This document shows, in pieces, positions 1 to 8,546 of a stretch of DNA of 35,656 nucleotides (its first letter is position 1; each line of letters begins with the position of its first letter). Source of the stretch: an uncultured Treponema sp. Lineage in GTDB: Bacteria > Spirochaetota > Spirochaetia > Treponematales > Treponemataceae. The position numbers were made by a program, and so were the translations under genes. The stretch covers positions 1-35,656 of the forward strand of contig CAMEET010000013.1 of NCBI GenBank assembly GCA_945915085.1, written 5' to 3'. A model generated the notes under the pieces. That model was not told the origin of the DNA, ran no database searches, and saw only the letters and a list, made by a program, of their open reading frames with translations.

Positions 1-710
1 TGTTCAGTTTGAGCCGATTCATTTTCTGTAAAAATCCAATCTTTTAATTTATCTGCTGTTTCCTGAAGTTTTTCAGAATTCCAGATAATTCTGCCATCTT
101 CTTCACGGAAGTTGACATCAAAAATTTTTGTAGAAAGATAGAGAAAATCATTATTGCTCAAAGGTGAAAAACCAATTTTCGTGAAAGCACCTTTTTTATT
201 TTTTGAGTTGAATTCGGCACCAGTTTTTCTAATTTGTTCCAAAGTTAAAGTATAATTATCTGGAACAAGCTCTTTATTTTCCTGCGAAAAAACAATTGCA
301 GGCAGATTAAAACTCACAGGCAAAAGAAACTGCACATTATTTTTTTGACCTGCTTCAAAAAGCTGCTGATAAAAAATGTCTGAACTCAAAATTTTGTTAT
401 AAAAAATGTAATCAAGCGGTTTGAAATTTTTGAAAGGCTTATCATTTCGAAGCCATGAACCAATAATGATATCAGGCGGAGTTTCATCACGTGCAGGAGG
501 AATGGAAAGTGCTGGATTCTCTTTATACACAAGGACGGCATTATTTTCTCTGTGCGTTTTATTAAAAAGTTCAATATATTGAACAAACTCACTGCAACTC
601 GTCCAAATTACAACTCGTTTTTTCTGTTCTGGCTGCTGAGATTTGCAGGAAAACAGAAAAAAAGAAAGTGTAAAAATTGAAAATATCTTAAAAAAGGCAA
701 TTTTCTTCAT
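1..710 (-). CDS. Extracellular solute-binding lipoprotein, C-terminal part outside the window
   Basis: The reading frame is open from an ATG at 710 to the left edge, giving about 236 residues of an incomplete protein. The N-terminus is a lipoprotein signal: basic MKK, a Phe-rich hydrophobic core, and a lipobox ending FSC with Cys22. The mature part reads like a family 1 (MalE-type) ABC solute-binding protein. It has an opening strand KRVVIWTSCSE, a PPDIIIGSWLRN stretch typical of the first lobe, and VQFLLPVSFNLPAIVF like the hinge strand. Such proteins sit on the outer leaflet of the inner membrane or in the periplasm and deliver sugars or oligosaccharides to an ABC permease. The substrate cannot be told. 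No Shine-Dalgarno site precedes the ATG, but a promoter-like pair lies 8 nt upstream (719-747). The gene is distantly similar in layout to the protein at 21774-23102. Confidence 0.8.
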   Translation of the reverse strand, partial: MKKIAFFKIFSIFTLSFFLFSCKSQQPEQKKRVVIWTSCSEFVQYIELFNKTHRENNAVLVYKENPALSIPPARDETPPDIIIGSWLRNDKPFKNFKPLDYIFYNKILSSDIFYQQLFEAGQKNNVQFLLPVSFNLPAIVFSQENKELVPDNYTLTLEQIRKTGAEFNSKNKKGAFTKIGFSPLSNNDFLYLSTKIFDVNFREEDGRIIWNSEKLQETADKLKDWIFTENESAQTE

Positions 711-718
711 TTGAATTC

Positions 719-747
719 AAAATAAACAGTCATTTGCAGACAGTCGA
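719..747 (-). promoter_or_regulatory. Candidate promoter of the solute-binding lipoprotein, near-leaderless
   Basis: On the minus strand TCGACT (742-747) is followed after 17 bp by TATTTT (719-724). The ATG at 710 begins 8 nt past the -10-like box, so the transcript would have almost no 5' leader. The match to consensus is moderate. The call leans on the same arrangement recurring at four other starts in this window. Confidence 0.4.
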
Positions 748-792
748 TTTTCCACAAAAGCTTTAGAAAAAAATCAACTGACAAAAACCTGA

Positions 793-2082
793 TTACAGTG
801 ACTGTGCAACTTTGTAAATGCTTTCGTAAACAGAATCGATTTTATCTTCATCGATACTTGAAAAAGCCACTCTCAAAGTGTTCTGATCAATCTGAATAAT
901 TCCAATTCCAGTAGTTTCAAGAAGTTTTCTGCGAATCTGTTCAGCATTTCCAGTTTTTACATTGAAACTCATAAAATATCCTGAATTGAAAGGCAAAGGT
1001 TCCAAAACAGAAGATTCATGAGAATTTACAAAAGAACGAACCAAATCATAACGGCGTTTCAACATTTTGCGAAGCTGTTTTTTCTGTTCATCATGACAAG
1101 GATCTTTAATTGCATGCATAACAAGACTTTGAGAAGGAGTAGATGAACATGAAACAGAAGAACGAATTGCTGCCATAAACTTTGTTTCAAGAGCGGCATA
1201 TTGTTCAGAAGTCAAATCTTTTGATGCGAAAGTGATAAACCCAGTTCTAAATCCCCATGCAAAATCTTCTTTTGTAGGACCATCAGCCTTGATAGCAAGA
1301 ACATTTTCGTGAATATCAGCAAGATATGCAAAAAGAGATTGAGGTTCAATGTCATCTTCATAATTAAGGCCAAAATAAGCATCATCCGAAAGAACAAGAA
1401 CTTTTTTTCCGCTTTCTGCAATTTCTTTCACAACGCGACAGATTTCTTTAGCTTCATTTACAGTTGGACTGTATCCCGAAGGATTTTGAGGAAAATTCAA
1501 AATAACGCGAACTGAACCGTACTTTTGAGCGTCATCTTTCATCTTTGCTTCCAAATCTGGAATATTGAATTTTCCGTTTTCAAAACATTTGAACTGATGA
1601 AACTCAGCACCACAACGAGCCGAAGCAATCAATTCATAATTATCCCAGCAAGGATTTGCAGCCAAAAGCGGTTTATTTTCTTCTACAAACAAATCGCAGA
1701 CGTAAGAAAGAACAGCCGTAAGTCCAGGAACAAGAATAGGATTTGAAAAAGTTTTATCTTTCAGCGAAGGATTTTTCTCGATGATTTTTTCTTTCCAAAG
1801 ATTTCTTAATTCAGGATTTCCTGCAGTTTTTGCATAAGCAACTGTTTCCTGAGGTTTTAGTGAAGGCATATTTTTTTTGTAAGAATCAAGTTCAATTGGA
1901 GTTCCGTTCGAAACAGCCATTCCAATAGTTCCGTTTGCAAAAGTTGCTTCCTTAGAAGCTTCACCACCTTGAGCAATAATACCTTTTGGAAAATAAAGAC
2001 GTTTACCCATCTGAGAAATAAGTTCGCCCACAACCGAGCCTTTTAATGTTTCATTCAATTCTTGTGCTAAAGGATTAATCAT
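793..2082 (-). CDS. Fold-type I PLP-dependent aminotransferase (class I/II)
   Basis: This is a complete protein of 429 residues, a normal length for class I/II aminotransferases, which move amino groups between amino acids and 2-oxo acids in the cytoplasm. Visible family features in order are a glycine-rich cofactor region near NPILVPGLTAVLSYV, the NFPQNPSGY motif whose Asn contacts PLP, LSDDAYFGL with the PLP-ring Asp, and KADGPTKEDFAWGFRTGF, which should hold the Schiff-base Lys and a phosphate-binding Arg. The C-terminal small domain ends in LRVAFSSIDEDKI, with the substrate-carboxylate Arg. Substrate specificity is not predictable; Asp, aromatic amino acids or alanine are all possible. 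It lies 97 bp downstream of folE2 but has its own promoter, so it is probably a separate unit. The start is the ATG at 2082, 9 nt from the -10 box and without a Shine-Dalgarno site. Confidence 0.9.
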   Translation of the reverse strand: MINPLAQELNETLKGSVVGELISQMGKRLYFPKGIIAQGGEASKEATFANGTIGMAVSNGTPIELDSYKKNMPSLKPQETVAYAKTAGNPELRNLWKEKIIEKNPSLKDKTFSNPILVPGLTAVLSYVCDLFVEENKPLLAANPCWDNYELIASARCGAEFHQFKCFENGKFNIPDLEAKMKDDAQKYGSVRVILNFPQNPSGYSPTVNEAKEICRVVKEIAESGKKVLVLSDDAYFGLNYEDDIEPQSLFAYLADIHENVLAIKADGPTKEDFAWGFRTGFITFASKDLTSEQYAALETKFMAAIRSSVSCSSTPSQSLVMHAIKDPCHDEQKKQLRKMLKRRYDLVRSFVNSHESSVLEPLPFNSGYFMSFNVKTGNAEQIRRKLLETTGIGIIQIDQNTLRVAFSSIDEDKIDSVYESIYKVAQSL

Positions 2083-2091
2083 AATGTGTTA

Positions 2092-2120
2092 ATTATGCGA
2101 ATTATTAGGCGTTTAGTCAA
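2092..2120 (-). promoter_or_regulatory. Sigma-70-type promoter of the aminotransferase, near-leaderless
   Basis: On the minus strand TTGACT (2115-2120), a 17-bp spacer and CATAAT (2092-2097) give a strong consensus match. Only 9 nt separate the -10 box from the ATG at 2082. The predicted transcript start is therefore about 2-3 nt before the start codon, leaving no room for a ribosome binding site. Confidence 0.7.
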
Positions 2121-2179
2121 TATAATGAGAAAAATTAGGGTGCAAGGAAAAACATATTTTTTTTCTATGCAACTTCTTG

Positions 2180-2971
2180 CTAAACCGAATTACTAAAATC
2201 CCCAAATTCTGCATAAGCATAAGCATTGTGATTATGAATGCTCTCTTCTGTTTCGGCTTCCACACTGAACCAGTCAAATCCTTGCGCTTTTAATCCCAAA
2301 TAAACTTCGCGCACAACATCTTCTACAAATCGCGGATTTTCATAAGCATGCTCTGTCACAAATTTTTCATCTTGACGTTTTAAAACAGAATAAAGTGGCG
2401 TTGATGCACAGTTTTCTACTATAGTAATGATATCTTCAATCCAAAAAAAATCTTTATACAGAACTTTTACTTTCACAAACCCGCGCTGATTGTGCGCACC
2501 AAAATCACTAATTGCTTTCGAACACGGACACAAAGTTGCAACTGGCACTTTTATTGAAATAAAAAACTTCTGTCCGCCATCAATTTTGCCTGAACTTTCG
2601 CCTTCATACGTGCAGGTGTATTCCATCATTCCTGGCGCATTTGTAACTGGTGCATTCTTTTCTATATAATATGGAAAACAAATGCGCCCAAAAGCACGTT
2701 CTGCATCCAGTTTCAGCCTGATTTCTTCGAGCATTTCCAAAAAACTTTTCATCGAAATATCATTATGATATTTGTGAAAAACTTCGATGAAACGACTCAT
2801 GTGAGTTCCTTTAAAATTATGCGGAAGATTTACAAAAAGATTAACTGAAGCTGTCGTATTCTGCACTTTTTTTGTTTTATCAAGTACAGAAACAGGATAT
2901 TTCACACCTTTTACGCCAACTTTTTCAAGAGGGATTTCCCTGCTGTCTTCTTGATTCTGAATATCCAACAT
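2180..2971 (-). CDS. folE2: GTP cyclohydrolase IB (FolE2/MptA type)
   Basis: This enzyme converts GTP to 7,8-dihydroneopterin triphosphate, the first step of folate (and queuosine) synthesis, and is unrelated in sequence to classical FolE. The 263-residue product carries the family hallmark at about 143-164: PVATLCPCSKAISDFGAH followed by NQRG, including the active-site Cys and His. It also has PHNFKGTHMSRF near residues 50-61 and a late ESIHNHNAYA segment. A TTG four codons upstream could extend the frame, but the ATG at 2971 has GGAG six bases before it, so that start is preferred. The gene begins 29 bp after folD and is almost certainly co-transcribed with it. FolE2 enzymes can work with metals other than zinc and are often used when FolE is absent. 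Whether a second FolE exists cannot be seen here. Confidence 0.95.
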   Translation of the reverse strand: MLDIQNQEDSREIPLEKVGVKGVKYPVSVLDKTKKVQNTTASVNLFVNLPHNFKGTHMSRFIEVFHKYHNDISMKSFLEMLEEIRLKLDAERAFGRICFPYYIEKNAPVTNAPGMMEYTCTYEGESSGKIDGGQKFFISIKVPVATLCPCSKAISDFGAHNQRGFVKVKVLYKDFFWIEDIITIVENCASTPLYSVLKRQDEKFVTEHAYENPRFVEDVVREVYLGLKAQGFDWFSVEAETEESIHNHNAYAYAEFGDFSNSV

Positions 2972-3000
2972 AGCAAACTCCAAATCAAAATGATGAAAAA

Positions 3001-3867
3001 TTATTTTTCTGCTGATTCCAATGTGTTTACCATAAGCATTGCAATAGTCATTGGACCAACTCCGCCAGGAACAGGTGTGATAAAGGAAGCTTTTTCTTTC
3101 AAATCATCAAAATCACAATCACCCACAAGTCTGAACCCAGATTTTTTTGATGAATCAGGAATGCGGTTCACGCCGACATCAATTACGACTGCGCCATCTT
3201 TTATCATATCACCAGTTAAAGTATGCGGATGACCTGAAGCCACAACAACAATGTCAGCTTGTTTTGTGATTTCAGGTAAATTTTTTGTTCCTGTGTGACA
3301 AAGAGTTACAGTACAGTTTACATTTTTTTGCGCAAGCAGAACAGAAACTGGTTTTCCTACAATATTTGAACGTCCGATAACCACGGCGTGTTTTCCAGAA
3401 GTTTCAATTCCCATTCTTTGGAGTAAAACAATGATTCCATGAGGAGTGCAAGGCAAAAATCCAGGTCGCCCAATCATCATGTTTCCGACATTTACAGGAT
3501 GAAAACCGTCTACATCTTTTCCCGGCGCAATTGCCATAATCACTTTATCTTCGTTAATATGCTTTGGTAAAGGAAGCTGCACAAGGATTCCGTGAACAGA
3601 ATCATCATTATTTAACTGGTCAATCAGTTTGAGCAAATCTTCTTCCGTAGTATTTTCAGGCAAATGAACAGAACGATCCTGCATTCCCACTTCAGCAAGA
3701 GCTTTTTGTTTTCCTGTAACGTATGAAACAGAAGCAGGATTTTCTCCCACAAGAATCACAGCAAGACATGCATTTTTTCCTTTTTTCTTTAATTCTGCAA
3801 CTTTTTGTGCAACTTCAGCCCGAATATCAGCAGCAACTTGTTTTCCGTCAATAATAACAGCACTCAT
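3001..3867 (-). CDS. folD: Bifunctional methylenetetrahydrofolate dehydrogenase/cyclohydrolase FolD
   Basis: FolD interconverts 5,10-methylene-THF, 5,10-methenyl-THF and 10-formyl-THF in the cytoplasm and so feeds purine and formyl-Met synthesis. The 288-residue length is standard. Diagnostic segments are SYVTGKQKA at 48-56, with the catalytic Tyr49 and Lys53, then [19 protein letters not shown], the NADP-binding [22 protein letters not shown], and the C-terminal [11 protein letters not shown]. All expected residues are present. The ATG at 3867 has AAGGA upstream. It is the first gene of the folD-folE2 pair and diverges from the outer-membrane barrel candidate at 4006 across a 138-bp AT-rich spacer. 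A weak promoter-like TTGAGG with AT-rich hexamers downstream lies in that spacer, but I could not fix its -10 box. Confidence 0.97.
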   Translation of the reverse strand: MSAVIIDGKQVAADIRAEVAQKVAELKKKGKNACLAVILVGENPASVSYVTGKQKALAEVGMQDRSVHLPENTTEEDLLKLIDQLNNDDSVHGILVQLPLPKHINEDKVIMAIAPGKDVDGFHPVNVGNMMIGRPGFLPCTPHGIIVLLQRMGIETSGKHAVVIGRSNIVGKPVSVLLAQKNVNCTVTLCHTGTKNLPEITKQADIVVVASGHPHTLTGDMIKDGAVVIDVGVNRIPDSSKKSGFRLVGDCDFDDLKEKASFITPVPGGVGPMTIAMLMVNTLESAEK

Positions 3868-4005
3868 GTAACTTTTCCTTTTTATCTTGGTTTTATTGAT
3901 AAAATCTTCTATAAACAGTATATTTATAAAGGTTTATTTTTTGCCTCAATTAACATGAGGACAAGCAATGATTTTACTATACTATAATTAAAAAAAGGTC
4001 GCAAT

Positions 4006-4581
4006 ATGAAACGTTTTTTTTCTATTATACTGATTTTTGCTTTGTGTTCCGCTTTTATTTTTGCAGACGAACCTGGTGATGAATATGATGACGGTTATGT
4101 TTATACACAAAATGGCGAAGGAGATCAATTTTTAAAAATTGAGTTAGCAGGACTTTTTCCCCTAAATTTTGGTTCGCAGATTTATCCTGGAGCTGCACTT
4201 TCCATCGGCTACTACAGGTTTTTATCAGAAAACTTTGCTGTTGGAGGAGATGCTATTGTTACTTACAGTCTGACAATTGGAGAGAAATCGCTTGTAAATG
4301 TACCAGTTTCTTTTGGAGCAATGTTTCAACCAACAATCAACAAATTTGAATTCCCACTTTTTGCAAGCATAGGATTTGCAACTGTTTCATGTCAGGGAAT
4401 GAACTATTTTCCAGCTCTTTCATTAAAAGCTGAAGTTGGTGCATTTTACAGAGCGACAGAAGCTTGGTCATTTGGACTTTCATCAAATATTTTTATGATT
4501 TCCCAGTTCTTTGCTGATTCATCAAAAAATGATACAGGATTTTTCTGTACTGCAAATCTTTCTGCAAGATATCATTTTTGA
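4006..4581 (+). CDS. Small exported protein, probable outer-membrane beta-barrel
   Basis: This is a 191-residue protein with a clear Sec signal peptide: MKR, a hydrophobic core, and predicted cleavage after Ala20 in IFA-DE. A short acidic segment follows, then alternating hydrophobic/polar strands rich in Gly and aromatics, such as LKIELAGLFPLNF, ALSIGYYRF and FAVGGDAIVTYSL. The last residues are ANLSARYHF, so the chain ends in Phe as expected for a BAM-recognised barrel. Length and pattern fit an eight-stranded barrel of the OmpW/OmpX kind, similar in style to small treponemal barrels of the TP0733 class. I cannot confirm that homology by reading alone. A TATAAT (3983-3988) and AAAGG before the ATG serve transcription and translation. 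No function is assigned. Confidence 0.7.
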   Translation: MKRFFSIILIFALCSAFIFADEPGDEYDDGYVYTQNGEGDQFLKIELAGLFPLNFGSQIYPGAALSIGYYRFLSENFAVGGDAIVTYSLTIGEKSLVNVPVSFGAMFQPTINKFEFPLFASIGFATVSCQGMNYFPALSLKAEVGAFYRATEAWSFGLSSNIFMISQFFADSSKNDTGFFCTANLSARYHF

Positions 4582-4653
4582 TTATATAAATACTTAATTA
4601 TCTTAATTTTGTAAAAGTTTAGAAAATAGAAAGAATGCAATTTATAACCTATT

Positions 4654-4682
4654 TTTTTTAGTTTCTTTCAACTAAAAAAGGA
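4654..4682 (+). promoter_or_regulatory. Hairpin occluding the ribosome binding site of the 408-residue lipoprotein
   Basis: TTTTTTAGTT (4654-4663) and AACTAAAAAA (4670-4679) form a perfect 10-bp stem with a six-base loop. The 3' arm runs into the Shine-Dalgarno GGA (4680-4682), seven to nine bases before the ATG at 4689. The stem is almost all A-U, so it is weak and could act as a thermosensitive or accessory translational control. It could also be coincidence in AT-rich DNA. Confidence 0.35.
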
Positions 4683-4688
4683 TTTTTT

Positions 4689-5915
4689 ATGAAAAGAATA
4701 TTATTTTTTAGCACTATTTTAAGTTCACTTATTTTGGCTAGTTGTTTTAATCCAGTTTACTATGAGATTAGAAAAGACGTAAAACCAGAAGAAGGCACAA
4801 TTTCTGGAAACATTTCGCAAATCACAAGAACTACAGTTGATGAAGAAGAATTTCTTGTTTTATATGCAAACGAAGGAATCAGATATAAACAAAAAGATTT
4901 ATCAGAACATGGAGAATGGAGAATTTTTAACAATCCACCTTGTGCCAAATCTGTAGTTTTTGACAAAATTAGTCAAAAATATGTTGGAGAACAAGTAGTC
5001 TCTATTTTTTCCGATAAAGACACTTTATTTGCAATCACAGCAAAATATAAATACAATACAGAACTTGGAACAACCAATGTTGATTATATGAAAGTTTATG
5101 GAACACAATTACATTTGGATAAAACAGATTCCTCTGGACATACATGGTCTACCAATAATGAATGGACACTTATCATAGATGATACTGAAAAAAAGATATT
5201 CCCTTTTGCTGGTGCTGACTCTTCAAGTGACTATCAATCAAGTGAATTCGCAATTTTCCAAACAAATTCCCCGAAAGCTGAACATAGGAAAGTTTTTATA
5301 AGAAGCGGAAATTCAAATCCAACATATTATGAACTATCTGGAATTCAACAACCAGTTACCACAAATGTTATTATTACTGGAAAAGAAAGTAATATTGCAA
5401 ATTCAGCAGTTTATTTTAATGGAGAAGTTCTATTCTTTGAGTCACTTGCTTCAACTACAAACGAAACTTATAAATCTGAAGCAACACGTTTTTATTTTGG
5501 AAATGATAATAAACTATATGCAAACAAACAAGCAAATTCAAAAGAAATATCAGAATTCTGCGATGCTGAAAACACAATCTCTAGTCTTGCAGTTTGTGCT
5601 GACGCAATATTGATAGGACGAGGAAGGTTTGGTAATGATTCCACAACAACAGGAGGAATCACAAAAACTTCACTTGATGAAAGTGGAACTCCTGGAACTA
5701 GTCTGTTTTCTTTTGATACAAATGCATCATTTCAGTTGTCCACAGCTTATCTGATTAATTGCATTGTAAACAGTTCTCCAGAAAAATCAGAAACAGAAAG
5801 CAGTTTTTATTCATCTGTTTCTATAAAAGGAACAGCTACTTCAACAGGTGCTTCATTTAGAAATCTTGGACTTTGGTCATATTATCCTTCAAGAGGTAAC
5901 TGGAACCGCGAGTAA
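4689..5915 (+). CDS. Lipoprotein of unknown function, coupled to rarA
   Basis: This 408-residue protein begins with a lipoprotein signal whose lipobox is LASC with Cys19. The mature part contains no motif I recognise. It is mostly beta-type sequence with many Ser/Thr/Asn residues, includes FLVLYANEGIRYKQ, and ends in a run describing short strands (LGLWSYYPSRGNW). This may be a beta-propeller or beta-sandwich surface protein. It is preceded by a Shine-Dalgarno AAGGA inside a possible hairpin. Its stop codon overlaps the rarA start by one base (TAATG at 5913-5917), so the two are probably translated in a coupled way. This is odd, since one product is exported and the other cytosolic. Base composition matches the neighbours. 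Confidence 0.8.
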   Translation: MKRILFFSTILSSLILASCFNPVYYEIRKDVKPEEGTISGNISQITRTTVDEEEFLVLYANEGIRYKQKDLSEHGEWRIFNNPPCAKSVVFDKISQKYVGEQVVSIFSDKDTLFAITAKYKYNTELGTTNVDYMKVYGTQLHLDKTDSSGHTWSTNNEWTLIIDDTEKKIFPFAGADSSSDYQSSEFAIFQTNSPKAEHRKVFIRSGNSNPTYYELSGIQQPVTTNVIITGKESNIANSAVYFNGEVLFFESLASTTNETYKSEATRFYFGNDNKLYANKQANSKEISEFCDAENTISSLAVCADAILIGRGRFGNDSTTTGGITKTSLDESGTPGTSLFSFDTNASFQLSTAYLINCIVNSSPEKSETESSFYSSVSIKGTATSTGASFRNLGLWSYYPSRGNWNRE

Positions 5916-8539
5916 TGGCTGACTCTCTTTTTGAACAAAAAAGAACACAAGAACCTCTCGCTGCAAGAATGCGTCCTCGAAATCTTGATGAATACATTGG
6001 TCAAGATCACATCGTGGGAAAAGGACGCTTACTTAGACGTGCAATTGCCGCTGATCAACTTACTTCCGTGATTTTTTACGGGCCACCTGGAAGCGGCAAA
6101 ACCACTCTTGCAAGAGTAATCGCAAATCATACAAAATCAAATTTCATTACGTTGAATGCGGTTTTGACAGGCGTTGCAGATATTCGAACTTCCATAAAGC
6201 AGGCAGAGGATTTTTACAACCTTTACAGCCGCAGAACGATTCTTTTTGTAGATGAAGTTCACCGCTGGAATAAAAGTCAGCAGGATGCACTTTTGCCTTG
6301 GGTTGAAAACGGAACGATTATTCTTATTGGTGCAACAACAGAAAATCCTTTTTTTGAAGTAAATAAAGCACTTGTGAGTCGTTCCCGTGTTTTTCAACTA
6401 AAACCACTTACAAAGGATGATTTGCAGAAGGCTGCTTTTCAGGCAATAAATGATACAGAACGGGGCTATGGTCACTGGCAGGTTGAGTTTGAAGATGGCG
6501 CACTTGAACATTTAATCGAAACAGCAAATGGTGATGCACGTTCGCTTTTGAATGCGCTTGAACTTGCCGTGGAAACTACTCCAGAAAAATGGAATCCCAC
6601 AGGAAATCCGCCAGTTCCAGCTTTTGGAACAAAAATTTATATTTCAAAAGAAACTGCCGAAGAATCAATCCAAAAAAAAGTTGTCCTTTATGACCGCGAT
6701 GGCGACTATCATTATGATATCATCAGTGCTTTTATAAAATCATTGCGTGGAAGAGATCCAGATGCCGCACTTTACTGGCTTGCAAAAATGACTGTTGCTG
6801 GAGAAGATCCGCATTTTATTTTCAGACGAATGTTGATATCAGCTTGTGAAGATACAGGGCTTGCAGACCCTCACGCAATAAGTGTTGTTGAAAGCTGTGC
6901 ACAGGCTTTTGATAGGGTGGGCATGCCGGAAGGACGATATTTTTTGGCACATGCAGCGCTTTATCTATCAACATCACCAAAATCAAACAGTAGCATGGCT
7001 TTTTTTGATGCGATTGCTTGTGTTGAAAAAGAGGATTCCGAAGTTCCAAATCATCTGAGAGATTCCAATCGTGATGCAGAAGGATTTGGACATGGAGCGG
7101 GTTATTTATATCCACATGCATATAAAGACCATTGGATTGCACAACAATATTTGCCAGATGAACTTTCTGGACGAGTTTTTTACAATCCAAGTACACAGGG
7201 ATATGAAAACACAATAAGAAATGATGTACTTTCTCGCCGAGAACTGCAAATAGCCGCAATGCTGGAAAAAAATAATACTGGCGAACTTTATTCCAGCGAT
7301 GAACTTGCAACTTCTCCTGAAACAACAGGTTCCGTAAATGTTTATTCACGTTCATTGACAGCAAAAAGCTGCGCCACAACTCCAAATCAAGAAACAAATT
7401 TGCAAAAATCAGAATTTGGGGACAATCCTATATCTCAATGGTGGATAAACGAGCATTTTAAATCTGGAAATATTAAAAAGGAAGAAAACCTTACTTTCAG
7501 TCCAAAAAATCCAGCAAAAGATGTAATTCTTGATCGGGCAGATAGATTCTGGCAGCAGCGATTAGATTCAAACCGTGCAGAAATCTTGTTAAATATCAGA
7601 GATACAATGATTTCTATGGCAAATTTACTTCGTCATCATCGAAGTCTTATCTGGAATGCCGACAGCGGACTTTTGATTTGGGAAATTGCTAGAAAAACGC
7701 CCGAAGGTGTAACTTGCGGAGTTTGTAAAACACAAAAAGGTAAACAGATTTTGGAACAGTACGGCAGAACGCTTGGCAAACTGGACCGTCCGATTTTGCA
7801 AACTCGCGATGAGAACAATGCTTTCCAAACAGATTTTTTAACACCAAAAGCATTTTACAACATCATCATAAAAATGCAGTATAGCGGTGCTGTTTTTGAC
7901 AGAATGTTTTTTACAGATCCTTTTGTTTCACAAAAATCCATTACAGCACTTGCTCAATCAATTCATGGAATTTTGAATAGTCAGGATTTCCAAAAAAACA
8001 AAGAATCTGAAGACGAAAATCAAAATTTTTACGAAAAAGACAATTTTGATGAAAACGAAACAGAAGAAACTTACGAAACTGAAAGTCCACTCGCAGACGG
8101 ATGGAAAGTAATAATTTCACAAAAAATCCCGTGCAAAGGTCAGTTGATTAGTGAGATTATAGAAAAACAGATTTTGTCACAGGAAAGCACAGAACCGTTC
8201 GCTCAAGTTTTACAGAAAATGAAAAATGCCGAACAGATTTTTTTTGGTGATAAAGAAAATCCTCTTTTTTCGTGGGATGAACAGACAATTGCACAAGAAT
8301 TCGAGAAAAACGGTTTTCATGTAAAAGTTGCATCAAAACAAATCACAGAAAAACGGCGGATTACTCCAGCAGAAATTGAAAAATGGTTTGAACCAAAAAA
8401 ATCAGCTTACGGATCAAAAATGTTCGAAGCTTTGGGAAGTACAGAACTTCAAAAATTAATCAATCTTCTACTGGCAGCCTGTGAGAAAACACTTTTTGAG
8501 TGGAAAAGTGAAATCGCTTTTTTTATGATAGAACAATAA
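5915..8539 (+). CDS. rarA: RarA (MgsA) AAA+ ATPase fused to a C-terminal methyltransferase-like domain
   Basis: The 874-residue protein is about twice the length of ordinary RarA. Residues 1 to about 455 are a full RarA, the clamp-loader-like ATPase that acts at stalled forks. Visible are Walker A GPPGSGKT (56-63), Walker B ILFVDEVH (109-116), sensor-1 ATTEN (140-144), a SRSRVF arginine-finger region, and the tetramerisation tail ending near [12 protein letters not shown]. From about 475 onward a second region follows: [18 protein letters not shown], then [19 protein letters not shown] near 577, which resembles a degenerate SAM-binding motif I. An acidic linker lies at about 690-725 and a conserved-looking C-terminus follows. 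RarA fusions with an uncharacterised domain are known in cyanobacteria and some other groups, and I think this is that type. The start overlaps the upstream stop by one base. The 3' end faces ilvB with only 7 bp between stops. Confidence 0.92.
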   Translation: MADSLFEQKRTQEPLAARMRPRNLDEYIGQDHIVGKGRLLRRAIAADQLTSVIFYGPPGSGKTTLARVIANHTKSNFITLNAVLTGVADIRTSIKQAEDFYNLYSRRTILFVDEVHRWNKSQQDALLPWVENGTIILIGATTENPFFEVNKALVSRSRVFQLKPLTKDDLQKAAFQAINDTERGYGHWQVEFEDGALEHLIETANGDARSLLNALELAVETTPEKWNPTGNPPVPAFGTKIYISKETAEESIQKKVVLYDRDGDYHYDIISAFIKSLRGRDPDAALYWLAKMTVAGEDPHFIFRRMLISACEDTGLADPHAISVVESCAQAFDRVGMPEGRYFLAHAALYLSTSPKSNSSMAFFDAIACVEKEDSEVPNHLRDSNRDAEGFGHGAGYLYPHAYKDHWIAQQYLPDELSGRVFYNPSTQGYENTIRNDVLSRRELQIAAMLEKNNTGELYSSDELATSPETTGSVNVYSRSLTAKSCATTPNQETNLQKSEFGDNPISQWWINEHFKSGNIKKEENLTFSPKNPAKDVILDRADRFWQQRLDSNRAEILLNIRDTMISMANLLRHHRSLIWNADSGLLIWEIARKTPEGVTCGVCKTQKGKQILEQYGRTLGKLDRPILQTRDENNAFQTDFLTPKAFYNIIIKMQYSGAVFDRMFFTDPFVSQKSITALAQSIHGILNSQDFQKNKESEDENQNFYEKDNFDENETEETYETESPLADGWKVIISQKIPCKGQLISEIIEKQILSQESTEPFAQVLQKMKNAEQIFFGDKENPLFSWDEQTIAQEFEKNGFHVKVASKQITEKRRITPAEIEKWFEPKKSAYGSKMFEALGSTELQKLINLLLAACEKTLFEWKSEIAFFMIEQ

Positions 8540-8546
8540 TCAAAAA

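Noticed and set aside
6822-7397. 191-residue frame antisense to rarA
   Set aside because: It is the mirror of a well-supported RarA coding region. The His/Leu/Gln-rich product is typical of antisense frames.
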